Source: Apostichopus japonicus
Taxonomy: Eukaryota > Echinodermata > Holothuroidea > Aspidochirotida > Stichopodidae
Reading direction: 5' to 3'
DNA: 64,000 nucleotides
Assembly (NCBI RefSeq): GCF_037975245.1
Contig: NC_092574.1
Span: forward strand, 22,695,713-22,759,712
Shown: one piece after another, positions 38,075-47,950 of the stretch
How positions within the stretch are numbered: the first letter of the stretch is position 1
How the letters are laid out: each line of letters begins with the position of its first letter
Notes under the pieces: model-generated
Database searches by the model: none
What the model was told of the DNA's origin: nothing
The model's input: only the letters and a program-made list of their open reading frames with translations
Made by a program: the position numbers and the translations under genes

Positions 38075-38559
38075 TCCCAGGACACAAGCAGGCAGCTTGC
38101 CCCTCGTTCGGGTAGGGAGGGCGGGTGGCACCTAAGGGGGAGCCGAGGGCGGCGAAGAAGCGTGCGCGAGCTCCGCTGATCATCAGAGAAGTCCCCACCC
38201 GGTGACATGGAGGTGGGGTGCAAGTGATGTTATGTGCGACGGTAATCTTACACTGGAGTGCGCTCGAACTGGTGCATGTTAGAGGTATCAGTTCGAAAAG
38301 AAGCCCTGTTAGGGTATGAGCACTCACCTCAATCAGGATGGGTGTAAGAGGAGTGTCGCGATCGTCGAGCGTCTCAGGGTCCTGTTGGAAGAGTTCGTTA
38401 TGAACCAGGTGAGACATGTGAGGCCTGTGCGGCCGGGAGAGGCTAGCTGACGATCCCAGGAGCTCGCGGTAAGGGCGGCGTCCTGAGTCATGTGGTGCTC
38501 AGCGGTCTAGTTGGCGTTTGTGTCGTCGGGTAGGTCCCGAGTGGTGGTGGGAGGAGGGA
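38075..38559 (-). other. DIRS 3' non-coding segment
   Basis: This is about 485 bp of GC-rich DNA between the terminal repeat and the internal complementary region. Open frames here are short and look like nothing known. It probably forms the 3' untranslated part of the element RNA. Confidence 0.6.
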
Positions 38560-38658
38560 GAGACAGGTAAGTATCGTCGCTCGTAAATCCCCAAACCAGT
38601 GAGTTTTGGGGAATTTACTTCGCTCCTCTCTTACCTGTCTCCCACTCCACTATTGCAC
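38560..38658. repeat. DIRS internal complementary region
   Basis: The first half (38560 to about 38611) is the reverse complement of the left outer end from 37915 through GAGACAGG. The second half (about 38611-38658) is the reverse complement of the right outer end ending AAGTAAATT at 44467. The two halves meet at GGGGAATTT with about one shared base. In DIRS elements this segment templates the joining of the ends into a circle. It lies a dozen bases beyond the recombinase stop codon. Confidence 0.93.
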
Positions 38659-38670
38659 GGAGTGGCACTG

Positions 38671-39861
38671 TTACGATGGTGGGAGGCCCAACGGGCGGGA
38701 CCTGCCCAAAGGAACCCCCAACACCGCACGTCCGAATGCCGCCTCCGAAGCGAGGGTGTCGGTCAGATATGTGGCGACGAAAGTTGATGGTGTCTTCCAT
38801 GCCGCCGCCTTCAGGATCTCCTCCAGGGGTACCCCCGCGAATAGTGCTTTAGAGGAAGCTTGGCCCCTGAGGTCATGTGCCCGAACCCTCTCTCCCCCTG
38901 TGGTGTGAGGCTGGATGAGCTGGACCAGCCACCGGGAGATCGTGTCCTTAGACGCCGGAGTGTGAGGGGCAGACGGTAGGATGAACAGTTTTGGCGAAGT
39001 TCGGAGGTCTTTGGTTCTGTGTAAGTACCATCGGAGTGCCCTGACTGGGCACCAGAGTTTGTCCTCCCTGATCGATGAAAAATGCGAGATTTTTGGTAGG
39101 AAAATGTCGCCTGGCACAAACTCAAGAGTTTGGTTCTTCGGGAGGAAGGAGGGATCGGGGATGAGTCGTACCCCATTGACGTCAAAACGTATGTGTCCCT
39201 CCGCCACGGATAACGCGTGGAGGCAGCTTCTCCGTCTGGCCGATGCGGCTGCTATCAGGAACAGGGTCTTCTGTGTGACGTGTCGTAAGGACGCTGATGC
39301 CATCGGTTCAAAAGGATCATTCGCCATCTCCCTGAGAACACCATTTATACTCCAAGAGTGGGGGAGTTTTGGTGTTGTCGGTCTCCTGTTGGCCATGCCA
39401 CGGAGGACTGCCGAGATGACCTTGTTTGACCCCATGGTGGAGCCGTCTGCGAAGCCTGTGTGGACCGCCGCTATAGCTGAGCGGTAGTTTTTGATGGTGG
39501 AGACCTGTCTGCCTTGATGGAACAGGGACATCATGAAGTCTGTTACGTGTTTTACAGAGGCTGAACGCGGATCAATCTGGGCGTTCGTGCACCATCGGTA
39601 GAAGCAGTCGAGCCTTGTAGTATAAGTTCTGATGGTGCTAGGTCTCCTTGCCGCTGCTGCCATATCGGCAACGTCTTCTGAAAATCCTCGCGTTCTGAGG
39701 TCAGACTTGATAATGGCCAGGCAGTCAGGTCCAGAGACCTGATGTTCGGGTGGAAGATCTTCCCCTTGGCTTGGGTGAGTAGGTGAGGGGAGTCTGGTAA
39801 TGCGCGAGGTACTCCGCAGAGGAGGTCGAGCAGAAGGGGGAACCACGGCCTCCTGGGCCAT
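38671..39861 (-). CDS. DIRS tyrosine recombinase
   Basis: This is a site-specific recombinase expected to integrate the circular DNA copy. The catalytic set of the tyrosine recombinase family can be read. There is an Arg in the SARRRSCLH stretch, the HDLR box (HxxR), a downstream AAAW with Trp, and the nucleophile Tyr in FVATYLTD about 32 residues before the end. An N-terminal core-binding part contains STIRTYTTRLDCFYRWC and TIKNYRSAIAAVHTG. The start is uncertain. I took the in-frame Met at 39861, giving 396 residues, because the same frame stays open to 41559 but its upstream part is Arg/Pro/Ser-rich and looks like a shadow of the RT frame. The reading frame overlaps the RT-RNase H ORF by about 300 bp, as is common in DIRS, so expression may need an internal start or recoding. 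Confidence 0.9.
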   Translation of the reverse strand: MAQEAVVPPSARPPLRSTSRITRLPSPTHPSQGEDLPPEHQVSGPDCLAIIKSDLRTRGFSEDVADMAAAARRPSTIRTYTTRLDCFYRWCTNAQIDPRSASVKHVTDFMMSLFHQGRQVSTIKNYRSAIAAVHTGFADGSTMGSNKVISAVLRGMANRRPTTPKLPHSWSINGVLREMANDPFEPMASASLRHVTQKTLFLIAAASARRRSCLHALSVAEGHIRFDVNGVRLIPDPSFLPKNQTLEFVPGDIFLPKISHFSSIREDKLWCPVRALRWYLHRTKDLRTSPKLFILPSAPHTPASKDTISRWLVQLIQPHTTGGERVRAHDLRGQASSKALFAGVPLEEILKAAAWKTPSTFVATYLTDTLASEAAFGRAVLGVPLGRSRPLGLPPS

Positions 39862-41804
39862 CTGGGGGCTATGAGAAGCAGTCTCGTCCTGGATCTCCGA
39901 AGCTTCAGAAGGACCTTGTGGATGAGGCACAGGGGTGGGAAGGCGTATGCCTGCATCCCGTCCCATGAGATGGACATCGCGTCTGCTGCCCAGGCCTGTG
40001 GGTGCCATCTCCTGGAGCAGAAAGTCGGGAGTTTGGCATTCTCGGCTGAGGCAAAGAGGTCGATGTTCGGACGACCAAGGACATTGAAGAGCTGTGCGCA
40101 AGTCTGGCGTTGTAGTGACCATTCTGTGGGGCTTAATGTGCCCCTGGAGAGGGCGTCTGCCACCTGATTGTCCTCCCCAGCCAGGTGTGAGGCTCTCAGT
40201 TGTATGTCGTTTTGCCGGCACCAGTGTAGGAGGTCCCAAGTCGCTTGACAAAGTCGGGTCGATCTGGTGCCCCCCTGTCTGTTGATGTAGGAGACTGCGG
40301 TGGTATTGTCCGCGAATGCCGTCACTGTGTGGCCTCGCAATTGCTCCTGAAAATGGCGGAGTCCTCTTGCTATCGCCTCGAGTTCGAGCTCGTTGATGTG
40401 GAGGCGTTTGTAATGGTCTGACCAAGTCCCTGCGACTGTGAGGGTCTGCCAGAATGCTCCCCAGCCGACTAATGAGGCGTCGGAGGTAATTGACGTAAGG
40501 GGCCTCTCCTGGTGGAAGGGTCTCCCGTTGGCCCAGTTCTCCGGATTCGCCCACCAAGCGAGGTGTTGTGTGTCTAGGGGGGCTAGAGGTACTCGCATTT
40601 GTATGTCGGAGACCTCCGGTTTGTAGAGGCTCAGTAAGTGGATTTGGAGAGGCCTCATCCGAAGCTTGCAAAAGGGGGTGATGCCCACGAGGCTGGCTAT
40701 GAGTCCGAGGAGCTGCAGCCAGGTTCTCGCCGTCGAGAATTGCCTGTTGAGCATGCGCTGGGCTAGCTGCGCCAGTTGTAATATCCTCTCTTGGGATGGT
40801 CGGACTGACCCCTCGGCGAAGTCGAGGTCGGCTCCGAGGTATTTGACTTGCTGGCTTGGGGTGAGGTTGGATTTGCCCTCGTTGACCAGCCAGCCGAGAC
40901 GAAAAAGGAGGTCTGTCGTAAGGGTGACGTTGCGTCGTGCCTCCTGATACGAGTCGCCTAGTATGAGCCAGTCGTCTAGGTAGACGAACAGAGGAATTCC
41001 TCTGCGACGGAGTTCCTTGACTGCTGCTCCCGCTACTCGGGTAAACACCCTTGGGGCGGTGGATAGTCCGAACGGGAGTGCTGTGAACTTGAAGTCTGTT
41101 CCCCCATAGCTGAATGCGAGGAATCGCTGGTGTTTCGGGTGGATCGGTATGTGTAAGTAGGCGTCTTTCAGATCCACCGTTGATGCCCACATCCCTTTGT
41201 TGAGGGATGGTAGGATGATGGATAGTGTTTCCATCCTGAAGCGTTTTGGTTTTATAAACGCTTTGTTTAATGGCCGCAGGTTCAGAATCGGCCTCCAGGA
41301 CTTGTCTTTTTTTGGAGTGAGGAAGAATGACGAACGGAAAAGGGGTCCCTCCCTTCCTGTCGTCCTCACTACCGCGCCCTTGTCCAACAATGCCTGGATT
41401 TCTGTCTCCAGAGCGCGGCGTTGGTCTGGATCCTCGGGGATTGGGGTGATTCTCCTCCCTCCGCCTTCCGGAGGTAAGTGGGGTATATCGACGAATTCTA
41501 TGCGGTACCCCGCTGAGATCACCTCCAATACCCAAGAGTCCGGACCCAGAAGTTCCCATTGCTGGGTGAATAGTCGAAGTCTCCCCCCTACCATCGGGTA
41601 GACCGTGGTAGGGTGGGCATCCCTAGGGCCGGGCACCGAAGGTGGATCTGGGTGGCTGAGCACCACGTGGGTCAGGTCCGGTCCTACCTCGTCGTGCTGC
41701 TGGCTGTCTGGGTGCGTTCCATGACCGAACCGTTCCTTGCGGTCTCCATCCCGCTCCCCGGTATTGTCTGTTTCTCGGTGGGGATGGTCTACGAGACCTG
41801 CCAC
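39552..41804 (-). CDS. DIRS reverse transcriptase-RNase H polyprotein
   Basis: The 750-residue ORF copies element RNA into DNA. The reverse transcriptase spans about residues 120-340. It has SWRPILNLRPLN at 169-180, the first catalytic Asp region TVDLKDAYLHIP at 209-220, ALPFGLSTAP at 242-251, and the catalytic YLDD box at 275-278. The RNase H domain follows at about 437-555, with acidic residues in TSDAS (D442), NELELEAI (E474 or nearby), FADNT (D499) and QVADALSR (D550). A C-terminal segment beginning NIDLFASAENAKLP is typical of DIRS pol proteins. No stop or frameshift is seen. The ORF start overlaps the gag ORF by about 180 bp and its end overlaps the recombinase frame, so translation probably uses internal initiation or frameshifting. 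The first Met is chosen only because it opens the frame. Confidence 0.95.
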   Translation of the reverse strand: MAGLVDHPHRETDNTGERDGDRKERFGHGTHPDSQQHDEVGPDLTHVVLSHPDPPSVPGPRDAHPTTVYPMVGGRLRLFTQQWELLGPDSWVLEVISAGYRIEFVDIPHLPPEGGGRRITPIPEDPDQRRALETEIQALLDKGAVVRTTGREGPLFRSSFFLTPKKDKSWRPILNLRPLNKAFIKPKRFRMETLSIILPSLNKGMWASTVDLKDAYLHIPIHPKHQRFLAFSYGGTDFKFTALPFGLSTAPRVFTRVAGAAVKELRRRGIPLFVYLDDWLILGDSYQEARRNVTLTTDLLFRLGWLVNEGKSNLTPSQQVKYLGADLDFAEGSVRPSQERILQLAQLAQRMLNRQFSTARTWLQLLGLIASLVGITPFCKLRMRPLQIHLLSLYKPEVSDIQMRVPLAPLDTQHLAWWANPENWANGRPFHQERPLTSITSDASLVGWGAFWQTLTVAGTWSDHYKRLHINELELEAIARGLRHFQEQLRGHTVTAFADNTTAVSYINRQGGTRSTRLCQATWDLLHWCRQNDIQLRASHLAGEDNQVADALSRGTLSPTEWSLQRQTCAQLFNVLGRPNIDLFASAENAKLPTFCSRRWHPQAWAADAMSISWDGMQAYAFPPLCLIHKVLLKLRRSRTRLLLIAPRWPRRPWFPLLLDLLCGVPRALPDSPHLLTQAKGKIFHPNIRSLDLTAWPLSSLTSEREDFQKTLPIWQQRQGDLAPSELILQGSTASTDGARTPRLIRVQPL

Positions 41805-43713
41805 GTCTGTCGCCTGAGGACGGGGCGTTGCTCCGACCGCGGCTCCTGACAGGTCTGGGGCCAGAGAACGATCTCGTGGGAGCGTTCTGTCCCTGGGGTC
41901 TCCGGGTGTTCAGCCTCGAGAACGACGTCTTGGCGAGGGAGTCTCGTTTTGTGAACTCCGACTGCACAGCGTCCGCAAACTGGCCCGCGAACAGGTCTTC
42001 GTTTGCTATTGGGAGGTGCGTTAATCTCTCGCGAGTCTCCCCGTCTGGCCACCGCATTGCTGCAAGAACGTTGTCTCGTCTTGATTCCACCAGCTTTACA
42101 GACATCCTGGCGAACTGATCATAGATGAGTCTCGCCAGTGGTCCCAACAGCCACAGGATTTGTGATGCCTCCCGGTCTGGGATCTGGTCTTTGTCCTCTG
42201 GCAGCTGCTGGTGGTGCCTCATCAGCAGTTCTGCTGCGAGCATAAAAGTAGAGGCAAACTTCATCCCGACTCTGGAGGCCTGGTCGAGGTCATAGGCCGA
42301 TTGTTCCGCTTTCTTGCGCAGCGGCTCTCTGAAGTAACCCGAGCTCAGAGCTTGTTCCGCTCTGAGTCGGTCCCTGACCTCCCCTGTAATGGACGGAACC
42401 TTGAAGATTCGTTTCCAAGTATCGTCATGGATCTTTAGGGCTCTATCCTGCTTTGCTGGAAAAGCAGTCCATCTCTTTTTGGCCTGAAGCCCTTCGATCC
42501 TGTCGAAGCAGACAGCGTCCACCGGGACACAAGGTGTCGTGGACTGCGACGGCTCATTCGTGGTCCGCAGTTTCGAAGTCCGCTCTGTTGGCTTGGGGTT
42601 GGGAGGCGGCTCAAAGCCGAGTCTTGTTGTGAAGATGTGGATGGCCTTCGCGATGAGGTCTGGGGGCAGGTCAATGCCTTTGACGCTTTGCTCTTCGTCC
42701 TCCTCATCTTCCGCCTCGTCAACCTGTGACTCGTACTCGTCCAAGACTGAGGCTTCATCCCCACGTTCAGACCATGTTTCTGACGCTACTAGCTCCAGTG
42801 CGTCCAGATCGTGGTCCATGGGTGTCAGTGGAGGTCTTCCCTGGTCCAGGGTTAGCGGCCTGACTGGCAGCTGTGGAGCGGTGGATGCGTCGGTTGTGGC
42901 CGCATTCTGTGCGGGCGTCATTTGTGCGACGAGTGGTTGTAATATAGCGGACAGTTGGGAGAGAAGCCAATTCCCATCCGCTTGTGGTCGCTCCCCTCGG
43001 GGAGGGTCCCTGGCTCCTGTCGGTCTATCGCTGCCTCTGCGTCTATAGCCGCTGTCTGAGTCCTGGGAGGATTCGTCCTGGACTGGAGATGGGTCCCTTG
43101 GATGTGGGGATCTGCTCCTGGAGCGAGGTCTGGTCGGCTGTGGTGCCGGCCGTTTTCCTCTGTCCCTGGTGAGTTGTATCTCAGAGCTCAGGTCTGCAGG
43201 GACTGGCAATTCTGGTGGTCCAGTGGACCAGAGGTCTGGAGGTTCGGTGGTCTGTGGACCAGTGGACTGCAGTTGCGTCGACCCTTCTTCCGGACGTGTG
43301 GTCCGTTTGGGTCTGGGGGCTTTGCCCTTGCCCTTGTTGCTTCTCTTGCCTTTTGATTTGGCATTAGAACTCGTGCTATTCCCGGACCCAACCGGTACTG
43401 CAACGAGTGGGGAACCATCGCCAGAGGCGACTGGCTCCAAAACACTCCCTTCAGGTGCCTCCGGTTCAGAAGCCGGGGCGGGAGGTGGTGAGAGTCTTGT
43501 GAGCTTAGATTGCAATTTCTCCCTGCGAGTTGCCATCCAGGCCTCAATCTCCTGCCAATTTGCTGGAGTCAGCGTGACGCATATCGAGCATGGGTCCCGT
43601 CGTGAGCAAGACCTGCACATCGGGCATAGCTCATGGTCGTCCCAGGTCCTTCCTGGACGAAAGAGCGAGCAAGTTGCGCACTTGATCGATGTTCTGCCTT
43701 CCTTTGATGCCAT
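41623..43713 (-). CDS. DIRS gag-like protein
   Basis: The 696-residue first ORF is the presumed nucleocapsid or RNA-binding protein of the DIRS element. The N-terminus carries a cysteine cluster (C12, C15, C30, C33, C36, C42, C45, spaced CxxC and CxxCxxC) that could bind zinc. Residues about 60-260 are Pro/Ser/Arg/Lys-rich and look disordered. A more ordered, helical region follows, including WKRIFKVPSITGEVRDRL and a stretch with LLGPLARLIYDQFARMSVKL. The last 100 residues are rich in Arg, Gly and Pro (RGRSRRPSPPRNR), fitting nucleic-acid binding. The Met at 43713 opens the frame after a roughly 600-bp leader. Assignment rests on position and composition as well as the DIRS-like middle region. 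Confidence 0.85.
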   Translation of the reverse strand: MASKEGRTSIKCATCSLFRPGRTWDDHELCPMCRSCSRRDPCSICVTLTPANWQEIEAWMATRREKLQSKLTRLSPPPAPASEPEAPEGSVLEPVASGDGSPLVAVPVGSGNSTSSNAKSKGKRSNKGKGKAPRPKRTTRPEEGSTQLQSTGPQTTEPPDLWSTGPPELPVPADLSSEIQLTRDRGKRPAPQPTRPRSRSRSPHPRDPSPVQDESSQDSDSGYRRRGSDRPTGARDPPRGERPQADGNWLLSQLSAILQPLVAQMTPAQNAATTDASTAPQLPVRPLTLDQGRPPLTPMDHDLDALELVASETWSERGDEASVLDEYESQVDEAEDEEDEEQSVKGIDLPPDLIAKAIHIFTTRLGFEPPPNPKPTERTSKLRTTNEPSQSTTPCVPVDAVCFDRIEGLQAKKRWTAFPAKQDRALKIHDDTWKRIFKVPSITGEVRDRLRAEQALSSGYFREPLRKKAEQSAYDLDQASRVGMKFASTFMLAAELLMRHHQQLPEDKDQIPDREASQILWLLGPLARLIYDQFARMSVKLVESRRDNVLAAMRWPDGETRERLTHLPIANEDLFAGQFADAVQSEFTKRDSLAKTSFSRLNTRRPQGQNAPTRSFSGPRPVRSRGRSNAPSSGDRRGRSRRPSPPRNRQYRGAGWRPQGTVRSWNAPRQPAARRGRTGPDPRGAQPPRSTFGARP

Positions 43714-44329
43714 CTGAAAAGATCGTTAAGGAACACACAAAAACATACAAAATGCCTTCCCCTCGTGGAAGAACCACTTGGGGCAAGGGAACAATGATTC
43801 AGACCGTAAAGGTCGCAACTTTTTTTTTTTTTTTTTTTTTTGAGGCCTAGCCTCTAGCCTAACGTACAAAAGTCGTATCCTATCGTACAAAAACCGAGCC
43901 TAGTGTTAAGGCAAAAAGACAAACACGTCTAGAAAAACGGGTACAAGTTTCCCCACAGCCTAGGTGGTCGCAAAAAACGGCTCAGGAGGGCCTAAGCCCT
44001 GTCTAGGCTAAACAGCAGCACCGAAGGGTGCAAGGGGAGAAAACAGCTGAGCCAAAACGGCCACTGGACGAGATTCGCGTGACTACGAAAATCGCGCAAC
44101 TGGTACCCACAGTAACATGTATATGGTCTAAAAACGTGTACAGAATGGGCATGAGAAAATGGTGAAAAGATCGAATTTAAAAGGATACTTAAGCAGTGCT
44201 TCTAAGGAAGTGTTGGAAATGTCTTCTAGGATCTGCAGATCTGTGAAAAAGTCCCAAAACTTGTCCAAAAAGCGTTCGAAAAATTGAAAAGATTTCGTTC
44301 ACAAAAATGTAGTGTTTCTTCCTGGCTGG
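43714..44329 (-). other. DIRS 5' leader
   Basis: This stretch between the right terminal repeat and the gag start has no long ORF. It includes a run of more than 20 T on the plus strand near 43820 (poly-A in element sense). It should hold the element's 5' untranslated region and perhaps promoter signals, none of which I can identify. Confidence 0.6.
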
Positions 44330-44467
44330 TAGATTCGGAAGGAGGAGTTAGTGGGCGGTGCCTAGGGAGCGAGGGCGCAGTGCTAAAATATTCCAAATGT
44401 GTAGTTAGGTAGATAGGAAAGTGCAATAGTGGAGTGGGAGACAGGTAAGAGAGGAGCGAAGTAAATT
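44330..44467 (+). repeat. DIRS terminal repeat at the element's 5' end
   Basis: The inner 120 bp (44330-44449) is identical to the inverted left repeat. The outer end reads AGAGGAGCGAAGTAAATT, differs from the other end, and recurs in the second half of the internal complementary region. Its GAGACAGGTAAG core is the signature seen in the many relics of this window. Confidence 0.93.
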
Positions 44468-47090
44468 GGAAAATTTAAAGAAAAACAAAAACATGTTTGC
44501 CAATCTATGATGTCATACATGAGTCATCTAAGTTTTGGAGTGAATATGTTTTGGCTTGGAAAGTGCCAGAACGAAACCAGCATTTCAGAATAAGAACTTT
44601 CACTAGGATTTATTACAATTATGTAACTTTTTTTCCGTCAAAAAATGTAGACTGGGAGACAGGTGAGAGAGGAGCACAGAAAAGCCTGGAATGTTCTTCT
44701 TAAAGCAGCATTTTGCGTCCTTTTCTATGATTTTTCTCAACCTCACTGACTCCAATATGCCATAACGACATACATAACTAGCTTATATATTTAAATCTTA
44801 CTTCAAATGGTGGCATAAAAGTCGAAAAATTTGCAACTTTCAACTTTGTTTTCTCCCAGATATTTTCTGTTCGGATCCCAATAAACCTCGCCCATAATAT
44901 GAATATTTAAAGACTACGATTTGACCAATACGTAATATAACACCATGCTTGATTTGTATACAGTCTATATGGCAGTTGTACCAGGGAGTTCCATAACAAC
45001 TCCCTGGTTGTACCAACGCAAAGTCTTGCATCTATTTTAAGCAACGGCTCATAACTAAACCTGCATCTCTGATTGGTTGAATTCAAACTAGTGGGTTTGG
45101 GGAACTGTATGCGATTAATTTTAAATGTGGAATTTGTCATGGACACTTTTCTCATTATCTGCAAATATCCTTAATTACTCGCCAATTAACGTTGTTGGCA
45201 GGGAAAAACTTGGCTAATATCTTAGATTGCTGTTTTGTGATTGAAATATGTAAAAAATTTGATGGACATGTCAGAAAAGTAGAAAACGGAGACCTAACGC
45301 AAAATGCTGCTTCAATGTTTCGCTGTTCGAGAGAACTTAAATGCGTGTTGTTTAACAATGCACTCGATTGCAATGTTATGCAAATATGCGGAAAACAAGG
45401 TTTTCATTCCTTACAGTAAATTTAACAAAAATTTATTGCTGAACAATAGTATCAGTATATAAACTGACACAGCAGTATAGCTGCAGCCTTCTGAGGTTGC
45501 AAGGTCTATACTTAGGATGGAAAGTTATAATTGAGAATAAATTAACACACAGCTGAGTTTGGCATACAAAGGGGGAAATAGCCATAACAGTTCCCAATCA
45601 CCTTCTTTTACAATTATTATTGGTGGGAAAAACCACAGCAAATACCTTTTGATTTAAATTATTCTTTTCTTCTCTGAATATGAAAGTGTTCTATTCCTTC
45701 AAACAGTAAGATAAAACTGTCATGATAAGTTTACCTTTCTCAGTAAATTTCCCAAATCTTTTAATTTATTTCAATCTTATAATTTTATCTGACAATTTCT
45801 ATCGTACCAAGCCCTCTTTTTCTACTATTTTCGTTGCTTCAAATCCCAACATTCCCAAGAAGTCAACATTCAGACTTTACCGTGCCCCCCCCCCCCGCCC
45901 CTATTCATCAGTACACACTGACCTTAACAGAAATATAATCTGGATGAACTGACAATTTTTCCCACATTCAATTATATGTTTCTGAAGATTAAGATGTCTT
46001 CCCTCATAATTGCTAGACATACTCAGTCACCAGAAGCCCCCCTCCCAACCCACCCCCACCTTGCTGATATTCAGTATAAAACACTGCACAATTCCATCTG
46101 TTTTGCCATGCCTCCTTGCAGACACCATCTTAGTGGCCTTAGTACTCAGCTATAGAGGGCCTCAATTTTATTCACACATTTGACAAATCTGACCAGCAAA
46201 CTAACAGGCTGGACAGCTTGTTAGTCATCAGAGAGGCCCAGGCTTTTAAAAATTCATAAAAGAAAATTGCCAACTACAGTAGTGTGTGTTACATTTCCAG
46301 ACTATGTCAAATACTTCCACTTTCTTTCTTCTGGTTTTCTTGAAATATTTTGGGCTTACTGCTCTCACCTTTGTTTTCATTATTAATGAGCTCTTTAGTT
46401 CTTTACAACACAATTGCTGTCCAAGTTTACTAAATATTTAGGTTGTGCATTAATCTTGATAAATAAGAAATACTGGCTCAAAAGCAACAGCTGTTTCAAC
46501 TCGAAAAGGATGAAACTTGCTAACCACATATCTAGCTTTTATATCATCCTCAGATTTGCCAGAAATGTCACAAAAATTACGCAAAATAGAAAGACTTAAT
46601 ACTTGACAAATCTGAGATCTATCCATATAATCTGCAACATCTGATAACCATTAAAATACTTAATGAGACTGATTTGCGAATCATATTCATTAAAAGGTCT
46701 CTATCTGGGAATGCCATACAGCAAGGCAAGAAAATTACAAGCAAGGATAATAAAGTGTAAATAAAACCAGCTGGTTGAATTTGATTATTAAAATTATACA
46801 ACCATTGTGCATTTTAATTCCCCATCAAATTAGACCAGCCTTTAAAACGGCAGGCATCGCTGAGCAAAGGTTGTTTTTTAGACCTTTGCTTAGGGATACT
46901 CGCATATGGAACTTTTTCTAAATTAAGTATTCTGTGCAGTCAGACACTAGGATGATAGGATCAGAGGAGTTGATAGACCAGTATCTCGGGGTGGGGGGAA
47001 GGGGGCAGGGGGGTCAGGGGGACCAGATTGGCTGCTTTACACATGGCAGAGAGAGGGTCAGCAAAGGAGAGATGTAGATTTAATGTGTTT
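44468..47090. other. No gene recognised
   Basis: AT-rich DNA. A DIRS right-end fragment (GGGAGACAGGTGAGAGAGGA followed by GCACAG) sits at 44649-44678, close to the intact element. C runs lie near 45885 and 46035 and a G-rich patch at 46988-47020. No exon seen. Confidence 0.55.
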
Positions 47091-47397
47091 TCCCAAAATG
47101 TACTGGTTTGGATATTTATGAGTCACAATACTTACCTGTCTCCAGTTTATTTATGCACTTTCCATAGATCTACCTACCTACTTCACTGGTTAAAGTTTAG
47201 CACTGCAGATTCTCTAACCCCACATCCAATACTCACCCGCTTTCCTCTCCCTTCAGATCGAACATTCAGGAAAAGTTCACCTGCAGTGTTTTCCTGGAAT
47301 ATTTACTTGCTTTCTTTCCTACCAAAGTGTTCTTTACATTCTATTATGAAGTTAACTCTACCAGTGCAAACCTCAAATACCTCAATGGTTTGGGTAT
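47091..47397 (-). repeat. Degraded DIRS left-end copy
   Basis: TCCCAAAATGTACTGGTTTG, ACAATACTTACCTGTCTCCA, TATGCACTTTCCATAGATCT and TTTAGCACTGCAGATTCTCT match the left terminal repeat in order. It runs into unrelated T/C-rich sequence before the next copy. Confidence 0.75.
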
Positions 47398-47551
47398 TCC
47401 CGAAAACTGACTGGATTGGGGATTAATGAGCGACGGTACTTACTCGTAGGAATGGAGGGCCCAGTGCTACAAACGTTTCCAGTCATGTAGCTCAGGTAGA
47501 TGGGGAAAGTGCAAAAGTAGTGTGGGGACAGGTACGAGAAGAGAGTTAATT
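47398..47551. repeat. Minimal DIRS-end dimer
   Basis: A left outer end (CGAAAACTGACTGGATTGGG to GCGACGGTACTTAC) is joined at about 47445 directly to the inner part of a right repeat (GGAATGGAGGGCCCAGTGCT ... GGGGACAGGTACGAGAAGAG). The element interior is missing, as in a deletion between the two terminal repeats. Confidence 0.7.
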
Positions 47552-47818
47552 AATCACAACAGATGTCACTGTTGCCAGTGACTTATTACCCTTTCTGGTA
47601 ATTAAACTGAACACGTAACAGGAGAGGAGCAATCCTAGTTGTAAACACACATTTACATATCCGAAACTTCCAAAAAATTCCAAGAATTACTTTTAGCAGT
47701 TAAGGCAGATGAAAGTATCTCATGCATTCAAACACTTGTAGACCATGCTAAAATGGTGATGCTCAATAACATGAAGAATGCAATACCAAAAGGATTAAAG
47801 CATGATAAAAATCTTAGC

Positions 47819-47950
47819 TTCTGAATGGTAGATTCAGAAGGAAGGGGGCAGTGACCTTAGAAAAGGAGGGTCAGTGGGGTGCAGTGCACTGTAATAGGCT
47901 AGTAGTAAGATGGGAATGTGTATGTATAGGAGGCAGGTAGGCATGAAACA
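47819..47950 (+). repeat. Degraded DIRS right-end copy
   Basis: TTCTGAATGGTAGATTCAGA, AGGAAGGGGGCAGTGACC, GCAGTGCACTGTAATA and GGAGGCAGGTAGGCATG keep the order of the right terminal repeat with heavy decay. Confidence 0.65.

Larger units (their letters stand above)
37915..44467 (-). mobile_element. Complete DIRS-type tyrosine-recombinase retrotransposon
   Basis: This 6.55-kb element on the minus strand has every hallmark of DIRS retrotransposons. There are inverted terminal repeats with a 120-bp identical core (37955-38074 and 44330-44449). There are three overlapping ORFs: gag-like, reverse transcriptase-RNase H, and tyrosine recombinase. A 99-bp internal complementary region at 38560-38658 matches both outer ends head to head. 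In this family the RNA is copied and circularised through the internal complementary region, and the circle is integrated by the recombinase without a target duplication; none is seen here. All three ORFs are open and the terminal repeats are identical, so the copy looks young and possibly still active. The element is clearly richer in G and C than the AT-rich DNA around it. It shares the orientation of the neurobeachin exons. Confidence 0.95.

Noticed and set aside
38981-43717. Plus-strand frames of up to 182 codons over the DIRS element, and further minus-strand ones
   Set aside because: They lie antisense or in other frames of the gag, RT and recombinase genes, have no motifs, and follow from the high GC content.
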